Both the position numbers and the translations under genes were made by a program. This document shows, one piece after another, positions 1-8,520 of a DNA stretch of 64,000 nucleotides (within the stretch, counting starts at the first letter, position 1; each line of letters begins with the position of its first letter). The stretch spans positions 2,356,001 to 2,420,000 of the forward strand of contig CP116670.1 of the NCBI GenBank assembly GCA_028370155.1. The letters are read 5' to 3'. Origin of the DNA: Arthrobacter sp. OVS8. GTDB lineage: Bacteria; Actinomycetota; Actinomycetes; Actinomycetales; Micrococcaceae. The notes under the pieces are model-generated. The model saw only the letters and a program-made list of their open reading frames with translations. It had not been told where the DNA came from and searched no databases.

Positions 1-1267
1 GACGCCGAGACGCCGCTGTTCATCATGTACACCTCGGGCACCACCGGCAAGCCCAAAGGCCTGGTCCACACCTCAGGCGGTTACCTGACGCAGGCGTCCT
101 GGAGCTTCGAGCACCTCTTCAGCAACCCGGACCCGGCACTCCGGGACCAGGACGTCCACTGGTGCACGGCCGACCTCGCCTGGGTCACGGCCCACACCTA
201 CGAGCTCTATGGCCCGCTGTCCAACGGCGCCACCCAGGTGATCTTCGAGGGCACCCCCAACACTCCGCACCCGGGCGGCACTTCGAAATCATCGAACGCT
301 ACGGCGTGACGCAGTACTACACCGCGCCCACCCTGGTGCGGTCGCTGATGGGCTGGTTCCCGGACGGCGTCCCGGCCGGCTACGACCTCTCCTCCATCCG
401 GCTGCTCGGCACAGTCGGCGAGGCCGTCAACCCCGAGGCGTGGCGCTGGCTCCGGGACAACGTTGGGGCCGGCACGGCCCCGTGGTGGACACCTGGTGGC
501 AGTCCGAAACCGGCGCCACCATCCTCTCCCCGCCCCGACGGACACGGAGTTCAAGCCCGGCTGCGCGGCCCGGCCGCTGCCCGGCGTCGGCACGCGGATC
601 GTGGACGACGCCGGCAACACGGTGCCGCCGGGCGTCCAGGGCTTCATCGTGGTGGACGCCCCCGGCCCCGCCATCGCCCGCACCGTGTGGGGCAACCCGC
701 AGCGGTACTTTGACTCGTACTGGCGCAAGTACGCCGCCCAGGGCTGGTTCCTCGCCGGTGACGGCGCCAAGTACGACGACGACGGCGACATCTGGATCCT
801 CGGGCGCGTGGACGACACCCTCAACGTCTCCGGACACCTGCTCTCCACGATCGAGATCGAATCGGCGCTCGTCTCGCACCCGGACGTGGTGGAAGCCGGC
901 GTATGCCCGGTCGCGGACCCCAAGACCGGGCACGCCATCGTGGCGTTCGTGGTGCTTCGGGAATCGGCGGTAATCCTCCCGCCGCTTAGACACACTCGCT
1001 CGTTCCTCGCTCGCGCGATGCGCGGCTACGGAGGAAATTACCGCCGATTTGAAGGCGCACGTCGCGCAGCAAATCGGGCCGATCGCCAAGCCGCGGGACG
1101 TCGTCGTCGTTCCCGATGTGCCGAAAACGCGCAGCGGCAAGATCATGCGCCGGCTGCTGACCCAGCTGTTCGAAGGAACCGTGCTCGGGGACACCACCTC
1201 GCTCCAGAACGAACCATCCATCGCGGACATCCAGGATGTCCTGCGGTCCCGTTACCCCCAGAAGTAA
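1..1267 (+). CDS. acs: Acetyl-CoA synthetase, 3' part, frame broken
   Basis: AMP-forming acetate-CoA ligase: activates acetate with ATP to acetyl-AMP, then to acetyl-CoA, in the cytoplasm. The gene runs off the left edge, so roughly the first 40 percent is missing. Visible are the ATP-binding P-loop ([14 protein letters not shown], near base 30), the TWWQSETG motif (near 490), the hinge region [12 protein letters not shown] (near 780) and the C-terminal [13 protein letters not shown] with the acetylatable lysine (near 1120). The frame is lost near 279, 485 and 527, each explained by one missing base in a G/C run. A further break at about 970-1024 is an extra segment that forms a hairpin with downstream coding sequence (listed separately). 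The stop at 1265 lies 9 bases before the next gene, so they are probably co-transcribed. Confidence 0.88.
962..1051. repeat. Inverted repeat inserted in acs
   Basis: The left arm (962-979) is nearly the reverse complement of the right arm (1031-1051): 13 bases (AATCGGCGGTAAT) match perfectly, then a two-base bulge, then CCTCC/GGAGG. The right arm reads as normal acs protein (EEITADL before [10 protein letters not shown]), so the extra material is most simply bases 970-1024, about 55 bp, which also shifts the frame. The loop contains a CTCGCTCGTTCCTCGCTCGC-type repeat. It could be a small palindromic mobile element, or a template-switch event or artefact using the 8-base microhomology AATCGGCG. 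Confidence 0.6.
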
Positions 1268-1276
1268 GGAACTCTC

Positions 1277-2485
1277 ATGACTGACATCAGCAACGTCGCC
1301 CGTCTTTCCGAACCGCTCAAGTTCGCCTACTGGGTTCCGAATGTCTCCGGCGGCCTGGTGGTTTCCACCATCGAACAGCGCACCGGCTGGGACTTCGAGT
1401 ACAACAAGAAGCTCGCCCGGATCGCGGAGAACTCCGGCTTCGAATACGCCCTCACCCAGACCCGCTACGCCGCCTCCTACGGCGCGGACAAGCAGCACGA
1501 GGCCACCTCGTTCAGCCTCGCCCTGCTGGCCGCCACCGAACGGCTCAAAGTGATCTCCGCCGTTCACCCGGGCATGTGGCACCCCGGCGTGCTGGCGAAG
1601 TTCATCATCACCGCGGACCACATCTCCAACGGCCGCGCCGCCGTGAACATCGTCTCCGGCTGGCTCAAAGACGAGTTCACCAACTTTGGCCTCGAATGGC
1701 TGGAGCATGATGAACGCTACGTCCGCACCGAGGAGTTCATCAAGGTCCTCCGCGGGCTCTGGACCGAGCAGGAGTACAGCCAGTCCGGCAAGTACTACAA
1801 CATCAGCAACTTCACCCTGAACCCGGCTCCGGTGGACGTGCCGGGCCGGGCGCACCCGGAGATCTTCTTCGGCGGGAACTCCACCGCCGCGCAGGCCACG
1901 GCCGGGCGCGTGGCGGACTGGTACTTCTCCAACGGCAAGGACCTGGAAGGTTTCAAGGAGAACATCGCCGGTGTCGTCGCTGCCTCAACGGGCGCCCGCC
2001 GCGGCACCGAAGGCACCCTCCCCGCTCCCAGGTTCGGCCTGAACGGCTTCGTGATCTCCCGCGATTCGGAGCAGGAAGCCCGGGACACCCTCCGCGAAAT
2101 CGTCGCGAAGGCGCACAAACCCGCCGTCGAGGGTTTCCGCGCGGCGGTCCAGGAAGCCGGGGCGTCCACGAAGGACGGCAAGGGCATGTGGGCCGATTCG
2201 AGCTTCGAGGACCTGGTCCAGTACAACGACGGGTTCAAGACCCAGCTGATCGGCACGCCGGAGCAGATCGCCGAGCGGATCGTGGAGTACAAGAAGATCG
2301 GCGTGAACCTGTTCCTCACCGGCTACCTGCACTTCCAGGAGGAAGTCGCCGCGTTCGGCCGGGACATCCTGCCGATCGTCCGCGACCTCGAAGCGGACCT
2401 CGCCCGGAAGAACGGCACGGAACTCGATCTCTCCGGCACGCCGGCGGCTGCCGCCGGCTCAACCGCCGGGCTGGTGAACGCGTAA
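1277..2485 (+). CDS. sfnG: FMNH2-dependent dimethylsulfone monooxygenase SfnG
   Basis: Intact 402-residue protein of the bacterial luciferase-like (LLM) flavin monooxygenase family, closest in my recollection to SfnG, which converts dimethylsulfone to methanesulfinate using FMNH2 supplied by a separate reductase. Supporting stretches are the N-terminal FAYWVPNVSGGLV, the TQTRYAASYGA segment, HPGMWHPGVLAKF and IVSGWLKDEFTNFG, which are typical of the SfnG/SsuD branch. The start ATG has AAGGAA about 6 bases upstream. The TAA stop overlaps the ATG of the following metY-like gene (TAATG), so the two are translationally coupled. Together with that gene it suggests scavenging of organic sulfur. An alkanesulfonate monooxygenase-like substrate cannot be excluded from sequence alone. 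Confidence 0.88.
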   Translation: MTDISNVARLSEPLKFAYWVPNVSGGLVVSTIEQRTGWDFEYNKKLARIAENSGFEYALTQTRYAASYGADKQHEATSFSLALLAATERLKVISAVHPGMWHPGVLAKFIITADHISNGRAAVNIVSGWLKDEFTNFGLEWLEHDERYVRTEEFIKVLRGLWTEQEYSQSGKYYNISNFTLNPAPVDVPGRAHPEIFFGGNSTAAQATAGRVADWYFSNGKDLEGFKENIAGVVAASTGARRGTEGTLPAPRFGLNGFVISRDSEQEARDTLREIVAKAHKPAVEGFRAAVQEAGASTKDGKGMWADSSFEDLVQYNDGFKTQLIGTPEQIAERIVEYKKIGVNLFLTGYLHFQEEVAAFGRDILPIVRDLEADLARKNGTELDLSGTPAAAAGSTAGLVNA

Positions 2486-3853
2486 TGGCGGACCGCAAGT
2501 TCGGTTTCCGCACCCGCGCCCTGCACGCCGGCGGCACGCTGACGCCGAGCACGGCGCCCGGGCCGTCCCGATCTACCAGACCACGTCCTTCGTGTTCAAA
2601 GACACCCAGGACGCCGCCAACCTCTTCGCGCTGCAGAAGTACGGCAACATCTACTCCCGGATCGGCAACCCCACGGTGGCCGCGTTCGAGGAACGCATCG
2701 CCTCCCTGGAGGGCGGCATCGGCGCGGTGGCGACCTCCTCGGGCATGGCCGCGGAATTCATCACTTTCGCCGCCCTGACGCAATCCGGGGATCACATCGT
2801 GGCCGCCTCCCAGCTCTACGGCGGCACCGTCACCCAGCTCGACGTCACGCTGCGGCGCTTCGGCGTGGACACCACCTTCGTGCCCGGCACCGACCCGGCG
2901 GACTACGCCGCCGCGGTCCGGGAGAACACCAAGGCGATCTTCGTCGAAGTGGTAGCCAACCCGTCGTCGGAAGTCCAGGACCTGGAGGGGCTGGCAAAGG
3001 TGGCGCGCGACGCCGGCATCCCCTCGTCGTCGACGCCACCTTGAGCACGCCGTACCTCGTGCGGCCCATCGAACACGGGGCCGACATTGTGATCCACTCC
3101 GCCACCAAGTTCCTGGGCGGGCACGGCACCACGCTGGGCGGGGTGATCGTCGAAAGCGGCCGCTTCAACTGGGGCAACGGCAAGTTCCCCACCATGACCG
3201 AACCGGTGGCCTCCTACGGCAACGTCTCGTGGTGGGGGAACTTCGGCGAATACGGTTTCCTGACCAAACTCCGCTGCGAGCAGCTACGCGACATCGGCCC
3301 CGCCCTCTCCCCGACCTCCGCGTTCCAGCTCCTGCAGGGCGTCGAGACCCTCCCGCAGCGCCTGGACGAGCACCTCAGGAACGCCCAGGCCGTGGCGGAG
3401 TGGCTTGAAGCGGATGAGCGGGTGGCCTACGTGAATTTCTCCGGCCTGCCCTCGCACCCGCACTTCGAGCGGGCCCGGAAATACCTGCCGCTGGGACCCG
3501 GCTCCGTGTTCTCCTTCGGCGTGAAGGGCGGCCGTGCCGCGGGGCAAAAGTTCATCGAGTCCCTGCAGCTGGCCTCCCACCTGGCCAATGTCGGCGACTC
3601 GCGGACCCTGGTGATCCACCCCGGTTCCACGACCCACCAGCAGCTCAGCCCGGAACAGCTCGAATCCGCAGGTGTCCCCGAAGACCTCGTCCGCGTTTCG
3701 ATCGGGCTGGAGGACATCGAGGATATCCTCTGGGACCTCGACCAGGCCCTGGCCGCGGCGTCGGACGTGGCGGACGACGCGGAGCCAACCCCGACGCTGA
3801 ACCCGTTGAGGCAGAGTCCTGCACGATCGGAGCAAATGCATGAGCACGGATGA
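2485..3853 (+). CDS. metY: O-acetylhomoserine sulfhydrylase, frame broken
   Basis: PLP enzyme of the Cys/Met-metabolism family; makes homocysteine (or cysteine from O-acetylserine) from the O-acetyl amino acid and sulfide. N-terminus [12 protein letters not shown], then [32 protein letters not shown], and the PLP-lysine motif [13 protein letters not shown] (near 3095). The normal length is about 440 residues. The frame is lost near 2543-2560 and again near 3035 (GIPSSST for a conserved PxxVDxTLSTPYL segment). The total length of 1369 bases fits exactly two lost bases. It starts on the sfnG stop codon and its stop lies inside the start of the next gene, so this is a tight operon. The sulfide acceptor role next to sfnG fits assimilation of sulfur released from sulfones. 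Confidence 0.88.
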
Positions 3854-4334
3854 ACGAACCTGGACCGGACCGTCAGCGCCGGAACGCCTGAACCTGCTGC
3901 GGCAGGCGAAGTCGATCGCGATTGTGGGGGCCTCGGACAAGCCGTCCCGGGCGAGCTACTTTGTGGCGACGTACCTGCAGTCCTCCACGCGCTACAAGGT
4001 GTATTTCGTGAACCCGGTGGTGAAGGAGATCCTGGGCCAGCCGACGTATGCCTCCCTCGCGGACCTGCCGGAAAGCCCGGACATCGTGGACGTCTTCCGC
4101 AAGCACGACGACCTGCCCGGGGTTCTGGACGAGGCCATCGCGGCCGGTGCGGGGACGCTCTGGCTGCAGCTGGGCTCGTGGCACGAGGATGTCGCGAAGG
4201 AAGCCGAAGCCGCCGGGCTCGACGTCGTGATGGACCGCTGCGTGAAGATTGAACATGCCCGTTTCCACGGCGGGCTGCACCTGGCCGGGTTCGACACCGG
4301 CGTCATTTCCTCTAAGCGGCAGGTACTGGCCTAG
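3840..4334 (+). CDS. CoA-binding protein, YccU type
   Basis: Intact 164-residue protein with a Rossmann-like CoA-binding domain. The first strand and glycine loop are visible as SIAIVGASDKPSRAS (residues 25-39), followed by VYFVNPVVKEILGQP and TLWLQLGSWHEDVAKEAEAAG. Members of this family are small cytosolic proteins that bind CoA; a precise reaction is not established. The ATG overlaps the last 14 bases of the metY-like gene, so it belongs to the same operon as sfnG and metY. A link to acetyl-CoA synthetase and O-acetylated substrates is possible but is inference only. Confidence 0.82.
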   Translation: MSTDERTWTGPSAPERLNLLRQAKSIAIVGASDKPSRASYFVATYLQSSTRYKVYFVNPVVKEILGQPTYASLADLPESPDIVDVFRKHDDLPGVLDEAIAAGAGTLWLQLGSWHEDVAKEAEAAGLDVVMDRCVKIEHARFHGGLHLAGFDTGVISSKRQVLA

Positions 4335-4353
4335 CCCTCGCTGCCGGATTCGC

Positions 4354-4403
4354 GGGTAACGTGCGGGCTCGCCGTACCTTACCGGCGACCCCGCACGTTA
4401 CCG
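4354..4403. terminator. Bidirectional hairpin between convergent genes
   Basis: The arms GGTAACGTGCGGG (from 4355) and CCCGCACGTTACC (ending 4402) pair, extended by TCGCCG/CGGCGA towards the loop TACCTTAC. It lies just after the CoA-binding gene (+) and just after the anti-sigma-like gene (-). There is no T-run, so it may act as a terminator for both strands or as an RNA-stabilising stem. Confidence 0.6.
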
Positions 4404-4428
4404 GCGAACCGGACGGGCCGCGGACGGG

Positions 4429-5185
4429 TTAGCTGGCAGGGAGCGTGGGGAGCTCGAGGGAAGGGTCGGCTGCGGGAGCGGTTTCGTGGGAAGGACCCGG
4501 TCCTCGCCCCGGCCGGGGAGACCGGGCACCCCGGAGTGACCGGACGATTCGGCGGAGTCGGAAGGACTCCGCCGCGGCCAACAGCGGGCGGAGTGGTGGG
4601 CTTTTGAGGACCGCCAGGTGCGGATCCGGGAGCCTCCGGCACGTCATCCGCCGTCGGCTGCGCGGTGGCGCCCGCCGCATTCGAGGGCGCGGGAGTTGCC
4701 GGGATGTCCGTCGGTGACGGCTTGGCGGGCTTCGGCGCCACGTCGGGCGTCTCGCCGGAAGGCTGGAAGATGACGCCCACAGTGTGGTTGACACTTTCGC
4801 GGAAGTCCTCACTGGAGGCCGCCACTGCGCCTGCGCCGAGGGTCATGGCACCCACAACGGCGCCGCCGACGATTGCCAGCCTGCGCTTCAGGCCGCGGCG
4901 CTCGGCGAGGCTCGAAACTCCGGCTGGCAGGGCGTCGTCGGTGGGTTCCGGCGCGGACGCGACAAGGGGCAACACCGTCGTCGCCGTCGTGGGGACTGGC
5001 ACGGCTGCGGGGACGCCGGCGGCCAGCAGCGCGGCGAGGTCAGCGCGGGGCGCGGGGGCCTGGTCCGGCACCAGGGAGCGGAGCTCCTCCAGCGAGCCGC
5101 GGAGCTCGGTGGATGATTCGAGTCCGGAATCGCGGAGCATCGCGTGGATGCTGCCATCCTGCTGGGGGTCGCGTGTTCCGGTCAT
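4429..5185 (-). CDS. Membrane-anchored protein paired with ECF sigma factor, frame broken
   Basis: Probably the anti-sigma-like partner of the sigma gene just upstream; it overlaps the end of that gene by 4 bases. The N-terminal ~95 residues are soluble and Ala/Pro-rich, followed by one hydrophobic segment (AIVGGAVVGAMTLGAGAVAA, about residues 105-124). After that comes a long Pro/Ala/Thr-rich, presumably extracytoplasmic tail. I see no HxxxCxxC zinc anti-sigma motif, so the class is uncertain. Read without correction, the frame runs to 4379 with an Arg-rich end. A shifted frame instead ends in DPSLELPTLPAS at 4429, which resembles the end of the neighbouring secreted protein and is probably native. 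The break lies in the region 4500-4620. Confidence 0.6.
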
Positions 5186-5730
5186 GATGCTGCGTGGTCC
5201 TTTTCAGTGACGAGTTCGCGCAAGGCGCTGAGCCCGCGTCGTTGAAGCTGCTTGATGGCCCCCGGCGTCTTGTCCATGATGCCGGCCACCTGTTCGATGG
5301 AGAGGTCCGCGACGATCCGCAGGACCAGGACTTCCCGTTGCTCGTCGTTGAGTCGGGAGAGGGTGTCCGCAATTCCGCCCAGGGACCCCAAGGCCTCCTC
5401 CTCGGCGGAAGCGGCGTACCGGGTGTCGTCCCGGGGATCGTATTCGGCCAGGTAGGGCGTGCGTTCCGCCCGCCGGTGGTGGTCGACCAACCTGGCGTGG
5501 GCGATGGAGAAAATGAAGGTCCGTAGGCCGCTGTGGCCGCCCGTGACCTTGGCCAGTTTCGGCAGGACATCGACGAAGACGTCCTGGGTGAGCGCCTCGG
5601 CGTCGTCCACGCCGCGGGCCCTGAAGTAGCCGAGCACAGCGGGTGAGATGACCGAGTAGACAGCGCTAAATCCTGATGGCTCGCCAGCTAAGGCTGCTGA
5701 CAATTCGTCATCGCTTAGCTGTTCTGCCAA
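5182..5730 (-). CDS. RNA polymerase ECF-type sigma factor
   Basis: Small sigma-70 family protein of about 182 residues. Region 2 is visible around AVYSVISPAVLGYFRARGVDDAE and LRTFIFSIAHARLVDHHRR, and region 4 around LNDEQREVLVLRIVADLSIE followed by a helix-turn-helix (QVAGIMDKTPGAIKQLQRRG). I chose the TTG at 5730 because it sits 7 bases after AAGGA and begins AEQLSDDELSAAL; an upstream ATG at 5787 would add 19 residues. It is followed directly by its likely membrane-bound regulator, with overlapping stop and start. Target genes are unknown; the secreted Pro/Ala-rich protein upstream is a candidate. Confidence 0.85.
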   Translation of the reverse strand: MAEQLSDDELSAALAGEPSGFSAVYSVISPAVLGYFRARGVDDAEALTQDVFVDVLPKLAKVTGGHSGLRTFIFSIAHARLVDHHRRAERTPYLAEYDPRDDTRYAASAEEEALGSLGGIADTLSRLNDEQREVLVLRIVADLSIEQVAGIMDKTPGAIKQLQRRGLSALRELVTEKDHAAS

Positions 5731-5815
5731 GAGGCTGTCCTTCCGGTTACTGCTGGGGTGCGGCCCCGGCAAGTCTAGCGGCCGCACCCCGGTGCCTCCA
5801 AAGAGGCGTTAGTGC

Positions 5816-6309
5816 CTACTTGTTGAGCTCAGGCAGCTCGTCCGACGGCAGGGTCGGGACGGACGGTACGGCAGGGACGGCCGGAACAGCCGGGGCACCC
5901 TTGGCGCCCGGTACAGCCGGAACGGCGACGGTTACGTCGGCGTGGGCCTTGGCCTCGGCAGCGCCCTTCGCGTTGGCTGCACCCTCGGCGGAGACGCCGT
6001 CCTTGTCAGCGGAAACGGAGCCCTCTGCGGAGCCTTCGGTGTCCTCGACGCTGGCGTCACCCTCGGCCGAGCCGTCAACGGACGGGGAAGCCGGAACAGC
6101 GGGGACAGCCGGGACGGCCGGCGTGGCGGGAAGTTCAGGAGTCTCCGGGACCTCGGGGATGCCGGGACGGCGGGCGTAGCGGGGGTCACTTCAGCCTGCT
6201 GGGTGTTCGAAACCTGGGCCGCGTTGGCCAGGCCGACGCCGGAGAATCCTCCGATGGCGAGAATCGCGGCGCCTACAGCAATCTTGGTGGTCTTGCTAAC
6301 ACTCTTCAT
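5816..6309 (-). CDS. Secreted Pro/Ala/Val-rich repeat protein, frame broken
   Basis: The N-terminus MKSVSKTTKIAVGAAILAIGG with following SGVGLANA is a clear Sec signal peptide with an AxA-like cleavage site. The mature part is low complexity: PAVPAVPAVPA runs, a central Ser/Ala/Glu/Asp-rich block (SAEGDASVEDTEGSAEG) and a second PAVPAVPSVP run ending PTLPSDELPELNK. The 494-base length fits one lost base, near 6165-6172, between TPATPAVP and GIPEVPETPELP. No enzymatic domain is seen; a cell-wall spacer or structural role is possible. The gene has a long 5' leader with three tandem hairpins (6336-6489), which suggests post-transcriptional control. Confidence 0.7.
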
Positions 6310-6335
6310 AAAAAACGTACATCCTTTGTTTGTTT

Positions 6336-6489
6336 GAAGGCCGGCTGTTGCCTGATGGGGGCAGTCAACAGCCCGCGCATTCGGTGGAAGGCTGGCCGGC
6401 GCCCGATGGGGGCGGACGCCGGCCGCACTTACAGTGGAAGGCCGGCCGGACGCTTGGTGGGGGTCCATGGTCCGGCGGCGCTTACAAAG
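6336..6489 (-). repeat. Three tandem ~51-base hairpin repeats in a 5' leader
   Basis: Units are 6336-6386, 6387-6436 and 6437-6489, each beginning GAAGGC(C/T)GGC. Each contains a stem: GGCTGTTG/CAACAGCC (6343-6350, 6366-6373), GGCCGGCG/CGCCGGCC (6394-6401, 6417-6424) and GCCGGAC/GTCCGGC (6445-6451, 6470-6476). The stem bases differ between units but pairing is kept, while the loop core (TGGGGG on +, CCCCCA on the transcribed minus strand) is conserved. They lie 27-180 bases upstream of the secreted protein's ATG on its coding strand. This pattern fits a structured regulatory RNA leader; no known riboswitch class is recognised. Confidence 0.65.
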
Positions 6490-6671
6490 GAGTAATCGTT
6501 GGAGGGGCGCAAAAGGTTACGCCCCGCTCGAAAGTTTTTTCAAGCCCTCTCCGGGCAGCTTCACGACGACGGCGGCGCCACCCGCCAAGGCGCCGCCACC
6601 CCACCCGATGCGCTGTCACTTAGCGTCGCTCCCAGGCCTCAGAGCGGCCGTAAGTGATAGCGCAACAGTCG
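6490..6671. other. Intergenic region with three further hairpins
   Basis: With the tandem repeats this makes up the 362-base gap between the secreted protein and acdS. I see GGGGCG/CGCCCC (6504-6509, 6520-6525), GGCGGCGCC/GGCGCCGCC (6571-6579, 6589-6597) and a longer stem GCGCTGTCACTTA/TAAGTGATAGCGC (6610-6622, 6651-6663, one G-U). The last lies 8 bases after the acdS stop and is the likely acdS terminator. The promoter of the secreted-protein gene should also lie here, but I cannot place it with confidence. Confidence 0.5.
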
Positions 6672-7685
6672 TCAGGAACGGAAGAGCCCGCTGTACGCGT
6701 TGAGGGCGATCTGGCCGCCCAGGTGGGCGTACAGGACATTGCTGCCGGCCGGAATCTCCCGGCTCGTGACGAGGTCGATCAGCCCGGCGAGGGACTTGCC
6801 CTCGTAGACGGGATCCGTGATCATCGCTTCGAGCGAGGCGCCGAGGCGGATGGCCTCCAAAGTGGATTCGACCGGGATTCCGTAGAGGTCACCGGCCCAG
6901 CCCTCCATAACGGTGATTTCCTCCTCGCGGAGCTCCCGCCCCAGGCCGATCAGCTCGGCGGTGTTCCGGGCTATGCGCTCCACCTGGTCGCGGGTTTTCT
7001 GCAGGGTCGCCGAGGCATCGATGCCGATGACGCGGCGAGGTTTGTCCTGGCCGGCAAAACCCGCGATCATCCCGGCGTGGGTGGATCCCGTGACGGTGCA
7101 GACGATGATGGTGTCGAAGAAGATGCCGAGCTCCCGCTCCTGCTGCTCCACCTCGTACGCCCAATTGGCGAAGCCCAGCCCGCCCAGCCGGTGGTCGGAC
7201 CCGCCGGCCGGGATCGCGTACGGCGTGCCGCCCGCGGCCTTGACCTCTTCAATGGCGTTTTCCCAGCTGCTGCGGATGCCGATGTCAAAGCCCGCGCTGT
7301 CCAGGCGCACGTCGGCCCCCATGATGCGGGAGAGCAGAATGTTGCCCACGCGGTCAGAGAGCGGATCGGGCCAGTCAACCCAGTTCTCCTGGACCAGGCG
7401 GGCCTTGAGTCCGAGTTTCGCGGCCACCGCCGCCACCTGGCGGGTGTGGTTGGACTGGTAGCCGCCAATGGAGACAAGGGTGTCCGCGCCCTGCGCCAGG
7501 GCATCCGGCACGAAATACTCGAGCTTGCGGGTCTTGTTGCCGCCAAACGCGAGACCGCTGTTGACGTCCTCCCGCTTGGCCCAGATCTGCGCTCCGCCCA
7601 GGTGCGCGCTAAGCCGTGGCAGCGGATGGATGGGGCTGGGTCCAAACATCAGGGGGTAGCGCTCGAAATCGGTGATGGCCATCAT
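6672..7685 (-). CDS. acdS: 1-aminocyclopropane-1-carboxylate deaminase
   Basis: Intact 337-residue PLP enzyme that splits ACC, the plant ethylene precursor, into 2-oxobutyrate and ammonia. Motifs are [13 protein letters not shown], the PLP-lysine region [15 protein letters not shown] (near residue 50), [26 protein letters not shown] and the end [17 protein letters not shown]. The residues that distinguish true ACC deaminase from D-cysteine desulfhydrase are a Glu in [10 protein letters not shown] and a Leu in YAHLGG; both are present. The start codes MMAITDF after AAAGGACAG. It is divergent from a GntR regulator with a perfect palindrome between the two. ACC deaminase is typical of plant-associated soil bacteria. 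Confidence 0.93.
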   Translation of the reverse strand: MMAITDFERYPLMFGPSPIHPLPRLSAHLGGAQIWAKREDVNSGLAFGGNKTRKLEYFVPDALAQGADTLVSIGGYQSNHTRQVAAVAAKLGLKARLVQENWVDWPDPLSDRVGNILLSRIMGADVRLDSAGFDIGIRSSWENAIEEVKAAGGTPYAIPAGGSDHRLGGLGFANWAYEVEQQERELGIFFDTIIVCTVTGSTHAGMIAGFAGQDKPRRVIGIDASATLQKTRDQVERIARNTAELIGLGRELREEEITVMEGWAGDLYGIPVESTLEAIRLGASLEAMITDPVYEGKSLAGLIDLVTSREIPAGSNVLYAHLGGQIALNAYSGLFRS

Positions 7686-7718
7686 CTGTCCTTTGCTCGG
7701 GTCACCGGGGACCTCCAA

Positions 7719-7736
7719 AATGCAATATATTGCATT
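7719..7736. promoter_or_regulatory. 18-bp perfect palindromic operator between acdS and gntR
   Basis: AATGCAATATATTGCATT is its own reverse complement. It sits 33 bases upstream of the acdS start and 46 bases upstream of the GntR gene start, in an unusually AT-rich patch. A related imperfect half (ATGTTGCAT) follows at 7775-7784. The position and symmetry fit a binding site for the adjacent GntR protein, controlling both genes. Confidence 0.65.
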
Positions 7737-7782
7737 GTCCGGCACCGGTTCCTGGAGGGCAAGGGGATATACGATATGTTGC

Positions 7783-8436
7783 ATGCCCGTTCCCCCGCTT
7801 TCCGGAGTCCACAGACGGCCGCTGCTCCGGGACAACGTCTTCGATTCGCTCCGCAACGCGATCGTTGACGGCACGTTCGAGCCCGGCGAAAAGCTGAAGG
7901 ACACGGAGCTGGAAGCATGGCTGGGCGTCAGCCGGACCCCCATCCGGGAGGCCCTGCTGCGGCTGGAACGCGCCGGGCTGGTCATCGCGCTGCCGGGCAA
8001 GGCAACCATCGTCGCCCCCTGCGACCTGGCCTCGACCCTCAGCACGCAGCAGGTGGTGGCCGGGCTGCACGAACTCGCCGCGCGGCTGGCCGTCCCGCTC
8101 CTGACGGAGGAGCACATCTCCGCCATGGCCGAGGCCAATGCCCGCTTCGAACGGGCCCTGCAGGACGTGGACGTCGAGTCGGCGCTCACGGCCGATGACG
8201 ACTTTCACGGAGTTTTCGTCATGGTCAGCGGCAACCCCGTGCTCCGGGAACTGCTGGAACAGACCACCCCCGTGCTGCGCCGCGTTGAGCGGATGCGCTT
8301 CGGCTCCTTCGCGGCCCGGGGTTCGGTGGCCCAGCACGCTGAGATCATCCGGCTTGCCCGCCTGGGCGACGCCGAGGCTGCCGCCAAGGCGTGCCGGGAG
8401 AACTGGCTTTCGCTGCGCTTCGCGTCTGCGGAGTAG
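7783..8436 (+). CDS. GntR family transcriptional regulator, FCD type
   Basis: Intact 217-residue regulator. The N-terminal winged helix-turn-helix is visible as [19 protein letters not shown], then [25 protein letters not shown] (about residues 12-75). The C-terminal all-helical ligand domain (FCD family) includes the [20 protein letters not shown] segment and the metal-type His in [10 protein letters not shown]. The ATG at 7783 follows GGAGGGCAAGGGG at a distance of 13 or more bases, so the ribosome site is weak. It is divergent from acdS; the shared palindrome makes local control of acdS by ACC or a related amino acid the likeliest role, which is inference. Confidence 0.85.
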   Translation: MPVPPLSGVHRRPLLRDNVFDSLRNAIVDGTFEPGEKLKDTELEAWLGVSRTPIREALLRLERAGLVIALPGKATIVAPCDLASTLSTQQVVAGLHELAARLAVPLLTEEHISAMAEANARFERALQDVDVESALTADDDFHGVFVMVSGNPVLRELLEQTTPVLRRVERMRFGSFAARGSVAQHAEIIRLARLGDAEAAAKACRENWLSLRFASAE

Positions 8437-8453
8437 GCTGCAGGCACATAAAC

Positions 8454-8500
8454 CACGACGGCGGCGGGCCACCTTTGTGAGGTGACCCGCCGCCGTCGTG
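8454..8500. terminator. Bidirectional terminator hairpin
   Basis: CACGACGGCGGCGGG...ACCT pairs with AGGT...CCCGCCGCCGTCGTG around a TTGTG loop, giving a stem of about 19 bp. It lies between the convergent gntR and purA genes. A very similar stem core occurs at 10850-10892. Confidence 0.75.
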
Positions 8501-8520
8501 CGTCAGTTAAAGCGTCAGTA

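Noticed and set aside
6336..6489. CRISPR array
   Set aside because: The repeats are degenerate and contiguous, with no unique spacers of constant length and no cas genes nearby.
6672..7685. D-cysteine desulfhydrase instead of ACC deaminase
   Set aside because: The Glu in DPVYEGKS and Leu in YAHLGG are the ACC deaminase residues; desulfhydrases carry other residues at these positions.
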